Shown here piece by piece: positions 25,089-33,407 of a stretch of 40,972 nucleotides of DNA. Numbering within the stretch: position 1 is the first letter of the stretch; each line of letters opens with the position of its first letter. The position numbers and the translations under genes were made by a program. The notes beneath the pieces were generated by a model. That model did not search any database. It was given only the letters and a program-made list of their open reading frames with translations, and was not told the DNA's origin. This DNA comes from Gammaproteobacteria bacterium (lineage in GTDB: Bacteria; Pseudomonadota; Gammaproteobacteria; Pseudomonadales; Pseudohongiellaceae), in contig RFVC01000017.1 in the NCBI GenBank assembly GCA_009922595.1, forward strand, positions 1 through 40,972. Direction: 5' to 3'.

Positions 25089-25110
25089 ATTATCGGGATA
25101 TGGAATTTAC

Positions 25111-28100
25111 GTGACAAAAACAATAGAAAAGTCTGACCTAGGTAGACAAGGCGAAAGTTTTTCCTTCGTCGAAGCTGAGCAAAAGGTACTCAAATTCTGG
25201 GAAGCAGAAAACGTATTCCAGCAGTCCCTGAAAAACTCCAAGGAATGTCCGCCCTACATTTTTTATGACGGCCCACCATTTGCTACCGGCCTACCCCATC
25301 ACGGCCACCTTGTGGGCTCAACCCTGAAAGACATTATTCCCCGTTACTACACCATGAAAGGCTACTACGTACAGCGCCGCTTTGGCTGGGACTGCCACGG
25401 CCTTCCAATCGAACACGAAATCGACAAGTCACTGGGCATGTCCGCTATCGAGGCCGTTGAGAAGCTTGGCATTAAAGGCTACAACGACGAATGCCGTAGT
25501 ATTGTGCAGCGCTACACCGCGGAATGGCGCAAGACCATCACACGCATCGGCCGCTGGGTGGATTTCGACAACGACTACAAAACCATGGACCCCTCCTTCA
25601 TGGAGTCGGTCTGGTGGGTAATGAAGCAGCTCTGGGAAAAGGATCTGGTCTACCGGGGCGTCAAGGTAGTGCCATTCTCGACCGCACTTGGCACAGTGCT
25701 GTCGAATTTTGAGGCCGGCTCAAACTACCAGGATGTGCAGGATCCGGCTATCACCGTGCTCTTCAAGCTTAAAGATGAAGACGCTTACATGAGCGCGTGG
25801 ACAACAACCCCCTGGACGCTGCCCTCCAACTTGGCATTGTGTGTCAACAACAATATCACCTACGTTAAAGTCAGGGACAATGAACTGGGCAAAGAGCTTT
25901 ACCTCGCAAAGGATAGGCTCGTGGCGGTCGGCAAAGGTAAGGACCTCGACGTTATTTCTGAACACCCAGGCAGCGAGCTTGTCGGCAAGCATTATGAACC
26001 GCTGCTTCCTTTCTTCGCGGACAAGGAAAGCGAAGGCGCCTTTGTTGTTGTGGCAGATGACTATGTCTCTACCGAAGCCGGTACAGGTATCGTTCACCAG
26101 GCCCCTGCATTCGGTGAGGACGACTTCCGTGTGATGAAGGAGAACGGAATCTCGGCGCTGGTTTGCCCAGTGGATCTTGAAGGCAACTTTACCGATGAAG
26201 TGACGGACTTTGCCGGCCGTTATGTCAAGGAAGCTGACAAGGACATCATTCGCAAGCTCAAGGACGAAGGCAAACTCTACATACAGGAGGTATACCAGCA
26301 CAGCTACCCATTCTGTCCGCGCTCCGACACTCCCATAATTTACCGTACCATTCCATCCTGGTACGTCAAGGTGGAGCAGATCAAGGAGCGTATTGCTGCA
26401 TGCAACCAGGAGATCAACTGGGTACCTGATCATATTCGTGATGGCCGTATGGGCAACTGGCTGGACAATGCCATTGACTGGTGTATCTCCCGCAACCGCT
26501 TCTGGGGCACCCCGCTGCCCATCTGGATTAACGATGAAAGTGGCCAGGCCGTCTGCATCGGCTCCATTGATGAACTGGAGAAATATACAGGCGTTCGGGT
26601 TGACGATCTGCACCGGGAAAATGTTGACGACCTGACATTTTCCATTGAAGGGGAACCTGGCACGTACCATCGCATCGAGGAAGTCCTGGACTGCTGGTTC
26701 GAGTCAGGCTCCATGCCCTATGCCCAGCTGCACTATCCCTTTGAAAACCAGACCATGTTTGAAGCCGGTTTTCCGGCCGAGTACATCGCTGAAGGTCTCG
26801 ACCAGACACGAGGCTGGTTCTATACACTGCTGGTACTGAGCACAGCCCTCTTTGACAAGCCGGCTTTCCGCAACGTTATTGTCAACGGCATTGTCATGGC
26901 TGAAGACGGCAAGAAAATGTCGAAGCGACTGCAGAATTACACGCCACCCGACATACTGATGGAGGAGTACGGCGCTGATGCACTCAGGCTGTACCTGATC
27001 AACTCCGGCTTGGTGAAAGCCGAGGAACAGCGCTTTACCGATGCCGGCGTTAAGGATATGGTACGTCGAGTTTTACTGCCCTGGTACAACTCCTTCAAGT
27101 TCTTTGCCACTTATGCCGGCATCGATCACTGGAAAGCAGACACGCACCACGTTAAACCGGAAAACATCACCGACCAGTGGATTCTGTCGCGACTGCAGTC
27201 TCTCAAAGCCAACGTGGCCAGGGAAATGGTTGAATACAAACTCTTCAACGTAGTCCCGGCACTCTTTGAATTTATCGAGGATCTCACCAACTGGTACATC
27301 CGTCTGAACCGCTCGCGATTCTGGAGCGAAGAGATGACAAACGACAAGAATGCTGCTTACCAGACCCTTTACACGACCATCAGTGAGCTGACTACCTGTA
27401 TGGCGCCCTTCGCCCCTTTCTTGGCTGAGCATATCTACCAGGAGCTTGCTGATTTTGCCGGCGACACTGCCACGCGGCATAAATCCGTACACCTATGTCA
27501 CTACCCCACCGATGAGAAGGTGCTGATCCAGCCGGTGCTTGAAAAGGCCGTGTCCCGCATGCAAAACATAATTCTGCTGGGCCGCCAGAAGCGCAACCAG
27601 GTGAAAGTAAAAACCAAGACGCCAATGGCTCGCCTTACCATCATTCACGAAGACCGGGCCATGCTTGATGAGATCGCGCGCCTTGAAAACTACATCGAGT
27701 CGGAACTGAATGTGAAACGCATCGAGTATTCCATCGAGGAAGACAAATACATCAACCTGTATGCCAAACCAAACCTGCCGGTGCTAGGCAAACGCCTGGG
27801 TAAGGAGCTGAACAATTATAGCAACCTAATACAGGAGCTGGATGCCAGCGCACTGAACCAACTGCAGGAAGATGGCACCCTTACCCTGGATGATCAGGAT
27901 TTTTCAACAGACGACATTCTCGTTTACCGCGAAGCCAAGGAAGGAACCGAGGCTCTGTCCAACCGTTTCATTTCGATTGACATGGATTGCGTGCTGACAG
28001 ATGACCTGGTGGATGAAGGTCTGGCTCGTGAAGTGGTCAATCGAATTCAGAAAACTCGCAAGGACATCGGTTTGAATGTTACCGACAGAATAATCATTGA

Positions 28101-28257
28101 TTTCTCGGCTGATGAAAAGCTCGCCAGCGCCATCGACAAACACCGTGATTACATTACCCGGGAAACGCTTTGCACCGACCTCAGCGAAACGTATGCCAGT
28201 GAGCATGACTTCGATGTCGAAGGCAGCAAACTGAAAATCAACATCAAAAAAGTTTAA
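25111..28257 (+). CDS. ileS: Isoleucyl-tRNA synthetase, eukaryote-like type
   Basis: 1048 residues from GTG 25111. A longer frame from TTG 25060 runs through the terminator hairpin and is rejected. Class I catalytic motifs are the HIGH-like PHHGH near residue 70 and KKMSKRLQNY near residue 600. The editing domain lies between, with TTPWTLPSN. GLDQTRGWFYTLL precedes the KMSKS loop. The long C-terminal tail (NLPVLGKRLGKEL, then DEGLAREVVNRIQKTRKDIGL) and length above 1000 mark the eukaryote-like IleRS2 class; the E. coli-type enzyme is about 940 residues. Many IleRS2 enzymes tolerate mupirocin. The DAHP synthase gene starts 11 bases after the stop, indicating an operon. Confidence 0.96.
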   Translation: MTKTIEKSDLGRQGESFSFVEAEQKVLKFWEAENVFQQSLKNSKECPPYIFYDGPPFATGLPHHGHLVGSTLKDIIPRYYTMKGYYVQRRFGWDCHGLPIEHEIDKSLGMSAIEAVEKLGIKGYNDECRSIVQRYTAEWRKTITRIGRWVDFDNDYKTMDPSFMESVWWVMKQLWEKDLVYRGVKVVPFSTALGTVLSNFEAGSNYQDVQDPAITVLFKLKDEDAYMSAWTTTPWTLPSNLALCVNNNITYVKVRDNELGKELYLAKDRLVAVGKGKDLDVISEHPGSELVGKHYEPLLPFFADKESEGAFVVVADDYVSTEAGTGIVHQAPAFGEDDFRVMKENGISALVCPVDLEGNFTDEVTDFAGRYVKEADKDIIRKLKDEGKLYIQEVYQHSYPFCPRSDTPIIYRTIPSWYVKVEQIKERIAACNQEINWVPDHIRDGRMGNWLDNAIDWCISRNRFWGTPLPIWINDESGQAVCIGSIDELEKYTGVRVDDLHRENVDDLTFSIEGEPGTYHRIEEVLDCWFESGSMPYAQLHYPFENQTMFEAGFPAEYIAEGLDQTRGWFYTLLVLSTALFDKPAFRNVIVNGIVMAEDGKKMSKRLQNYTPPDILMEEYGADALRLYLINSGLVKAEEQRFTDAGVKDMVRRVLLPWYNSFKFFATYAGIDHWKADTHHVKPENITDQWILSRLQSLKANVAREMVEYKLFNVVPALFEFIEDLTNWYIRLNRSRFWSEEMTNDKNAAYQTLYTTISELTTCMAPFAPFLAEHIYQELADFAGDTATRHKSVHLCHYPTDEKVLIQPVLEKAVSRMQNIILLGRQKRNQVKVKTKTPMARLTIIHEDRAMLDEIARLENYIESELNVKRIEYSIEEDKYINLYAKPNLPVLGKRLGKELNNYSNLIQELDASALNQLQEDGTLTLDDQDFSTDDILVYREAKEGTEALSNRFISIDMDCVLTDDLVDEGLAREVVNRIQKTRKDIGLNVTDRIIIDFSADEKLASAIDKHRDYITRETLCTDLSETYASEHDFDVEGSKLKINIKKV

Positions 28258-28268
28258 AGTGAAAAATT

Positions 28269-29330
28269 ATGGTTCTCCAATCGACAGACGACTTAAGAAT
28301 TAGCGCCATGAAGGAACTGCTCTCGCCGGAGCAGCTCATTGGCGAATTTCCGCTGACTGAAAATGCGTCTGAAACTGTTTTCAGTGCACGCAAGGGCATC
28401 CAGGACATTCTGCGCGGTGACGATGATCGTCTGCTGGTGATTACCGGCCCCTGCTCTATTCATGATCCTGATGCGGCGCTGGACTATGCCAGCCACCTTG
28501 CAGGCCCGATGCAGGAATTAAAGGATGACCTGCTCATTGTCATGCGTGTCTATTTTGAAAAACCCAGGACCACGGTGGGTTGGAAAGGCCTGATTAACGA
28601 TCCGTTCCTAGATGACAGTTTTCAGATCAACGAAGGTCTGCGTAAAGCACGCAGCCTGCTGCTGGAGCTTGCGGACAGGGGCATTCCTGCAGGTACAGAA
28701 TATCTGGACCTGATCAGCCCGCAGTATGTGGCTGACCTGATTGCCTGGGGCGCCATTGGTGCAAGGACCACCGAGTCCCAGTGTCACCGCGAACTGGCCT
28801 CCGGCCTTTCCTGTCCCGTCGGCTTCAAGAACGGTACCAGCGGGGACGTGCAGATCGCGATTGATGCCATTGGTTCAGCCTCGCATCCTCATCATTTCCT
28901 CTCGGTTACCAAACAGGGGCATTCTGCTATTTTCCAGACGGCTGGGAATCCTGATTGCCACATCATCCTGCGCGGCGGTCACAAGCACACCAACTATGAC
29001 CCCGAAAACGTTCGTGACGTCTCGGAAAAACTGGAAAAGGCCGGCCTACCACAGAACATTATCATCGACTGTAGCCATGCCAACTCGGGCAAAGATCATA
29101 ACCGTCAAGTAGTGGTGTGCCGCGACGTCGCCTACCAGGTCGCCGCCGGTGAAAAGAACATCAAGGGCATCATGCTGGAAAGCCACCTTGTCGCTGGTAA
29201 CCAGAAAGTCGTATCGGGAGAGGAACTGACGTACGGCCAGAGCATCACTGATGCATGCATGAACTGGGTTGACACCAGCGGACTTCTGCAGGAACTGGCT
29301 GACTCAGTGAAAAGCCGGCGCAAGCCCTAA
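28269..29330 (+). CDS. aroG: 3-deoxy-7-phosphoheptulonate (DAHP) synthase, class I
   Basis: 353 residues. Joins phosphoenolpyruvate and erythrose 4-phosphate in the first step of the shikimate pathway. Class I (AroF/G/H) motifs are seen: LLVITGPCSIHDP near residue 55, VMRVYFEKPRTTVGWKGLINDP near 90, WGAIGARTTESQ, PVGFKNGTSGDV, IILRGG, and IDCSHANSGK. The N-terminus (DDLRISAMKELLSP) aligns with the usual regulatory extension. Which aromatic amino acid inhibits it cannot be told by eye, so aroG is a family symbol. It sits in tandem with ileS and shares the attenuator-like leader, which is unusual company for this gene. Confidence 0.94.
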   Translation: MVLQSTDDLRISAMKELLSPEQLIGEFPLTENASETVFSARKGIQDILRGDDDRLLVITGPCSIHDPDAALDYASHLAGPMQELKDDLLIVMRVYFEKPRTTVGWKGLINDPFLDDSFQINEGLRKARSLLLELADRGIPAGTEYLDLISPQYVADLIAWGAIGARTTESQCHRELASGLSCPVGFKNGTSGDVQIAIDAIGSASHPHHFLSVTKQGHSAIFQTAGNPDCHIILRGGHKHTNYDPENVRDVSEKLEKAGLPQNIIIDCSHANSGKDHNRQVVVCRDVAYQVAAGEKNIKGIMLESHLVAGNQKVVSGEELTYGQSITDACMNWVDTSGLLQELADSVKSRRKP

Positions 29331-29737
29331 ATAATACACTCAAAGTAGTATTTAAAAGGAACATCTTAAGCACTACTTCACAACCTCTTATTCAAATAAG
29401 CTGTTTTTTTGCTTATTTCCAGCGAAGCACACTTCTAAAAACGTCGAGTACGTCACAAAAGATATTCACACTGGTTCAAATTTTTGGTTACACCTCAAAA
29501 CACCATCCTTTCAAGTGAGCCAGTTATAGGCTTTTGCGTCTCTCTACGCCCTTCACTGAAAGCCAACAGTGATAAATATTAAGCAAATATTCATGACTCA
29601 AAAGAACTTCAGTCAATTTTGATTTTTTAATCCGGTCCTGTTACTCACCTGGCTGGCATGCCCAGCGACCAGGACAACCAGTTTGGTTTCCAGGCGAAAC
29701 TATTGCTGCTTTTCACGTAAAAAGGTAGGGGAAGATT
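29331..29737. other. Gene-poor intergenic region (407 bases)
   Basis: No credible ORF. It holds small inverted repeats: AAATAAGC/GCTTATTT (29394-29401 and 29411-29418) around a T-rich loop, and TCACTG/CAGTGA (29553-29558 and 29567-29572). The first may terminate the ileS-aroG transcript although no T run follows its 3' arm. The region separates the plus-strand operon from the convergent oxygenase genes. Confidence 0.4.
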
Positions 29738-30016
29738 TCAGATATCTAGCACGAGTAGATCGGAAAACGAGCGGGAACAGCAGGGTGTGAATTGGTGCTC
29801 AATGTTGTGCTCTTCATCTGTCAGAATACTGTCTCGGTGATCCGGTTCTCCTTCTAAGACAGTCACAATACAGGTCGCACAGATGCCCTGTTCACAGGAA
29901 ACAGGATGCTCCACGCCATTTTCATGAAGCACTTCTACAATGGTTTTATCCTCTGGAATCGGGAAAGTCTTTTCTGATTTAGCCAGATGCACTTCAAAGG
30001 TTTTTTCGTCAAACAT
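29738..30016 (-). CDS. Plant-type [2Fe-2S] ferredoxin, partner of a VanA-like oxygenase
   Basis: 92 residues from ATG 30016; a TTG two codons earlier would overlap the oxygenase stop. The cluster ligands are all present: SCEQGICATC followed by a fourth Cys in FTPCCSRS. The intervening LEGEPDHRDSILTDEE matches the C-terminal ferredoxin domain of VanB/phthalate-dioxygenase-type reductases. Unlike VanB there is no flavin or NAD-binding module; the protein is only the ferredoxin part. It follows the oxygenase gene directly, so it presumably passes electrons to it from a reductase encoded elsewhere. Confidence 0.88.
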   Translation of the reverse strand: MFDEKTFEVHLAKSEKTFPIPEDKTIVEVLHENGVEHPVSCEQGICATCIVTVLEGEPDHRDSILTDEEHNIEHQFTPCCSRSFSDLLVLDI

Positions 30017-30018
30017 TG

Positions 30019-31050
30019 TCAATGCTCAGGGTTCTGTCGTTGCTGCAGTTTGCTTACTGCTCTTCTGGCCATGACACGCGGTGCATCAGCCTTGTTATCA
30101 ACAAGCCAGTCCTCGCCGAATTCATTAATCCTTTCCTGCTGCGCCTCAACCATAACTTTGTCTTCAGCCAGAGCCTTCCTGATCTCGGAATCAATTTTTT
30201 CGGTAGCCGAGGGTTTGTCTGTTTCGTGCCCGTTCGCCGTAGACCAGAAATAAAAACAGGAAGTATCCGTCTCGGGTGTCAGTGCATGCCAGATACGCAT
30301 ATCAAAGCGCGGGGCGCCTGCTGTTGCACGGTCTTCGCCAGACTGAACGCCGCCTGAGTACTGGATGACGAATGCAGGGGCAATAAATTCAAATTCCTGC
30401 CAGCGGTCAATTAGCCCTGGAAAGGGTACACAGTTGTTGTAAACCGGAGGTGCCGGTGCATTACTCATTTCCCTGCTAAGCGTGATGCCGTTGTCAGTGG
30501 CATCCAGTGAATTCTTCGCCACCATATGAACATTGGGTGCAGAGCCACCCACAGAGTCAGGGTGCACATAGGCCAGGTGAGTGGCATCAAGCAGGTTATC
30601 CACCAGCATCAGGTAGTGGCACCTGACCAGCATGACATCGTGGATATGCGGCCAGTTTTCAGCGTCGTTGTGAAAGGGGTAATCCGGAATCATGCTTTCA
30701 TTAGCATTTTCAGGATCGCCATGCCAGATCCACAGCATCTGGTCTTTCTCAACAAGCGGGTAGCTGGCAACCCTGGCCCTCTTGGGAATGATTTCCTGGT
30801 TGGGCACCTCGACGCAGGCACCATCACAGCCAAAAACCAAGCCGTGGTAGTTGCAGCGGATGCCCTTTTCCACCACCGTACCAAGACTTAAAGGGGCACC
30901 TCTATGACTGCAGCTGTCCTGCAGCGCTACAGCCTGCCCCTCCTTGGTTCGATACAGCACGATGGGCTCGTTGCAGATCCGTCGTGCAATCGGTTGATCG
31001 GTAATCTCATCAGCCCAGGCGGCCACGTACCAGGTATTCTTAACAATCAT
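30019..31050 (-). CDS. VanA-like Rieske non-heme iron oxygenase
   Basis: 343 residues. The N-terminal Rieske domain has the CxH...CxxH ligands in CSHRGAPLSLGTVVEKGIRC plus NYHGL (residues about 47-70). The catalytic domain carries the mononuclear iron motif DNLLDATHLAYVHPDSVGG (about 150-168). Start MIVKNTWYVAAWADEI and overall length fit the vanillate O-demethylase oxygenase / aromatic demethylase family. Likely role: oxidative demethylation or hydroxylation of an aromatic or related compound in the cytosol, with the adjacent ferredoxin as electron donor. Substrate not determinable here; no other aromatic-catabolic genes are nearby. Confidence 0.88.
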   Translation of the reverse strand: MIVKNTWYVAAWADEITDQPIARRICNEPIVLYRTKEGQAVALQDSCSHRGAPLSLGTVVEKGIRCNYHGLVFGCDGACVEVPNQEIIPKRARVASYPLVEKDQMLWIWHGDPENANESMIPDYPFHNDAENWPHIHDVMLVRCHYLMLVDNLLDATHLAYVHPDSVGGSAPNVHMVAKNSLDATDNGITLSREMSNAPAPPVYNNCVPFPGLIDRWQEFEFIAPAFVIQYSGGVQSGEDRATAGAPRFDMRIWHALTPETDTSCFYFWSTANGHETDKPSATEKIDSEIRKALAEDKVMVEAQQERINEFGEDWLVDNKADAPRVMARRAVSKLQQRQNPEH

Positions 31051-31268
31051 GTTTGCCCCTTAAGACTCTTGGCAAATATACCAGTAAACTGGTTTTATTA
31101 AGTAAAATTATGGTCGCACACGTTTGCGGAGTTGCAAAGGAAACTGCACACATACAATCAGTAAATCATGCATGGCACATACAGCTTTGAAGCATTAAGG
31201 ACAAACCCATGGATTTGTAGTGAATTCCTATTCACGAACAATGTCTGCTAACGATCCCAAGCGAACAC

Positions 31269-31297
31269 AAAAAAACCGGGATTTACCCGGTTTTTTT
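31269..31297 (-). terminator. Intrinsic terminator of tRNA-Lys (bidirectional)
   Basis: CCGGG and CCCGG flank loop ATTTA, with seven As before and seven Ts after, so it can work on both strands. It begins 4 bases beyond the 3' end of the tRNA gene in the minus direction. Confidence 0.88.
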
Positions 31298-31300
31298 GTT

Positions 31301-31376
31301 TGGTGGGACATGTAGGGATCGAACCTACGACCATCGGATTAAGAGTCCGGTGCTCTACCAACTGAGCTAATGTCCC
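31301..31376 (-). tRNA. tRNA-Lys (anticodon CTT)
   Basis: 76 bases with encoded CCA. The acceptor stem GGGACAT pairs with ATGTCCC, discriminator A. D arm TAGCTCAGTTGGTAGAGC; anticodon loop CTCTTAA gives CUU, lysine; T arm GTAGGTTCGATCCCTAC. The outermost anticodon-stem pair is a C-A mismatch (positions 27/43), where E. coli tRNA-Lys has a G-U wobble. A strong terminator follows. No duplicated 3' end or integrase nearby suggests an integration site. Confidence 0.95.
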
Positions 31377-31406
31377 AAATTCATAGAAGGGGCGGATTAT
31401 AACCAA

Positions 31407-32147
31407 TTAATCTGTGATATAGCCAAATCTAAGCAGCGTTTCTTTAGCAACTTCACCTTTTACAAACTCAAACAGGTCATTGACCATTTTATTGCCTTTC
31501 CCGTAGTTGGTGATTATTGCATCCTGCCTGATCGGATCATACAAATTCGGCGGCACAATCCACCCCCTGCCTGGGGGTAATACATCATTAGCGGCGAGCT
31601 GTGATAGGGCAATAAATCCTGCATCCGCGTTGCCAGTCATCACGAACTGGTAGGCTTGGTTGATATTTTCTCCCAGCACCAGTTCGGCTAGCGAGGTTTC
31701 CCCCACGAAGAGCATGTCCATGACCTGAGTTGCGGCCACACCATAAGGAGCTAATTGCGGATTGGCTACGGCAAGACGGCTGATACGGTTATCCAGCAGT
31801 GCCTCATAAGGATCGCCGTCTGTCTTCTGCATCCATAACACCAGGGATCCGGTGGCATAGGTAAAAAGACTGTTGGTATCGGCAAGTCCTGCTTCTATTA
31901 AAAGTGCAGGCTTTTCCTGATCAGCGGAAAAGAAGGCATGGTATGGCGCCCCGTTAGCGATCTGGGCATACAGCCGGCCCGAAGAGCCGCTGGCTAGGTT
32001 TACCGTGTTGCCGGTTTTCGCCTTGAACGCCGCAGCCATTTCCTGCATGGGAGCCAGGAAATTGCTGGCCACGCCGACCGTGATTTCATCCGCCAAAACC
32101 TGGAGGGGCAACAGGGTTGAAAAAATAAATGCTATTAGCCGGTTCAT
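31407..32147 (-). CDS. modA: Molybdate-type ABC transporter substrate-binding protein
   Basis: 246 residues. Periplasmic receptor: the signal peptide MNRLIAFIFSTLLPLQVLA is followed by DEITVGVASNFLAPMQEMAAAF, the ModA N-terminus. Anion-binding blocks are visible in ASGSSGRLYAQIANGAPYHAFFSADQ near residue 55 and ANPQLAPYGVAA near residue 130. ADAGFIALSQL is the C-lobe segment. Expected ligand is molybdate or tungstate. No permease (modB) or ATPase (modC) gene is adjacent; it stands alone between tRNA-Lys and the divergent companion gene, so it must use a transporter encoded elsewhere or bind another oxyanion. Confidence 0.88.
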   Translation of the reverse strand: MNRLIAFIFSTLLPLQVLADEITVGVASNFLAPMQEMAAAFKAKTGNTVNLASGSSGRLYAQIANGAPYHAFFSADQEKPALLIEAGLADTNSLFTYATGSLVLWMQKTDGDPYEALLDNRISRLAVANPQLAPYGVAATQVMDMLFVGETSLAELVLGENINQAYQFVMTGNADAGFIALSQLAANDVLPPGRGWIVPPNLYDPIRQDAIITNYGKGNKMVNDLFEFVKGEVAKETLLRFGYITD

Positions 32148-32322
32148 GAGTTTTCCAGATTACTGTTCCTCTATACTAACAGAGGAAAGCTTTCTCTCCT
32201 CATGGAATGCCATCAGGAACTAATACGGCTGCTTATTTGGGCTGGACAGTTCAGGATATCCTGTTTACATTTGACAGCCTAAAATTATAAAAAATAGCAA
32301 TGTCATTTTTGGGGGAAAATCT

Positions 32323-33318
32323 TTGCTTAAGAATTACTTACGTCCACTTGTCTCTTGCGCTCTGCCAGCCCTTCTCGCTGTCAGCGCCAATGCTCAAATT
32401 GTCGGTTTCACCGGCCAGGTACTAGAAATTGAGCCACCCGATTGGGAATTTGCCACCTCCGATGAACATTACCGGTACCTGCTGGATAAAGCCGACGGCG
32501 GCACCCAGCACACCTGGGATACCCTGCCGCGCTGGGACGGGCTCTGGGATACGGCTGGCAATAACCACATGGATGCCTTCATCGAGGGCGGTCTGCGTGG
32601 CGGCACCGTAAAAAAAGGGGTCCTGACCCCTGCCTATGAAGCAGCTTATATAGAACGCTGGCGGCAGCAGCAGGAAGAAGGCCAGGTTCGTTATGACCGA
32701 CTGACGCACTGCGAGCCAGCCGGCCTGCCGCGCTGGCTGCTTGAGCCTTACAACCATGAATTCATCAACATGCCGCACCAGTCCTATTTCATTAATGACT
32801 TTTCCAACGCCATTCGCCGCATTTATATCAACCAGGAACATACCAACCTGGCGGAAATGAACGGCTCTCATTCCTGGCATGGCGACACCGTTGGTTTCTG
32901 GGATGACAATAAGCTAATTACCCATACCAAGTACGTGATGCCGGCCGACTTCACACGCTGGTCGCCCATGACCAGCAACCAGTTGGAGCTTGTTGAAACT
33001 TGGGAACTAAGAGAGTTTGATGATTTCGAACGCCTGGTCGTGCAGGTTACCATGTATGACAGCCATGCCCTCGTGAAGCCATTAAATTTTGTTTATGCCT
33101 TCCGCCGTTCCGAGGGACTCGAGGAAATCGGTTACCGCGTACAGCATTGGGAATGCGAGCAAAGCAGCAACTCCTACCTGGACGAAGACGGCCTGACCAA
33201 TTTTTACTTGCCTGGCGAGCCTGGCTATAAAGATCCGCGCGCCACTTCCCTGTTTGCGGACCTGCCTGGACAGACGGCAGATCCATACAATGACCCTGCG
33301 CTGGATAGTGGCGATTGA
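32323..33318 (+). CDS. Exported protein of the DUF6152-companion family
   Basis: 331 residues from a TTG start preceded by GGGGGAAAAT, a strong ribosome-binding site. The signal peptide MLKNYLRPLVSCALPALLAV ends at SANAQ. Companion-family pattern: LTPAYEAAYIERWRQQQEEG, Cys in LTHCEPAGLPRWLL, PYNHEFINMPHQSYFI, IRRIYINQEHTNL, HSWHGDTVGFWDDNKLITHT, then a LVETWELREFDDFERLVVQ strand region. The C-terminal tail (YKDPRATSLFADL) is longer than in the paralogues. The DUF6152 gene follows 89 bases downstream on the same strand, so the pair is conserved here in reverse order relative to 22-23 kb. Function unknown. Confidence 0.82.
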   Translation: MLKNYLRPLVSCALPALLAVSANAQIVGFTGQVLEIEPPDWEFATSDEHYRYLLDKADGGTQHTWDTLPRWDGLWDTAGNNHMDAFIEGGLRGGTVKKGVLTPAYEAAYIERWRQQQEEGQVRYDRLTHCEPAGLPRWLLEPYNHEFINMPHQSYFINDFSNAIRRIYINQEHTNLAEMNGSHSWHGDTVGFWDDNKLITHTKYVMPADFTRWSPMTSNQLELVETWELREFDDFERLVVQVTMYDSHALVKPLNFVYAFRRSEGLEEIGYRVQHWECEQSSNSYLDEDGLTNFYLPGEPGYKDPRATSLFADLPGQTADPYNDPALDSGD

Positions 33319-33344
33319 GGTAGAGCTAGGAGCTAGTAGCAAGA
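33317..33344. repeat. 7-bp periodic tract between companion and DUF6152 genes
   Basis: Heptamers GAGGTAG, AGCTAGG, AGCTAGT, AGCAAGA begin inside the stop codon of the companion gene (TGA 33316-33318). Confidence 0.55.
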
Positions 33345-33407
33345 TATTATGAATTCGACTTACTATATATACAGATTAATAAACTCTTTTTTTGAGGTTG
33401 TAAAATA

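Noticed and set aside
24966-25110. T-box riboswitch for ileS
   Set aside because: No T-box core sequence (UGGNACCGCG-like) or extended stem I is visible; the short ORF and competing stems fit peptide-based attenuation better.
25060-25110. N-terminal extension of ileS from TTG 25060
   Set aside because: It would be encoded across an intrinsic terminator hairpin and has no similarity to IleRS N-termini.
25720-26670. 316-residue open frame on the minus strand inside ileS
   Set aside because: Antisense shadow of a strongly conserved gene; no family motifs, no promoter or ribosome-binding site.
31200-31400. Integration site or mobile element at tRNA-Lys
   Set aside because: No duplicated tRNA end, integrase or atypical genes nearby; only small inverted repeats (for example GTGAAT/ATTCAC at 31220-31235).
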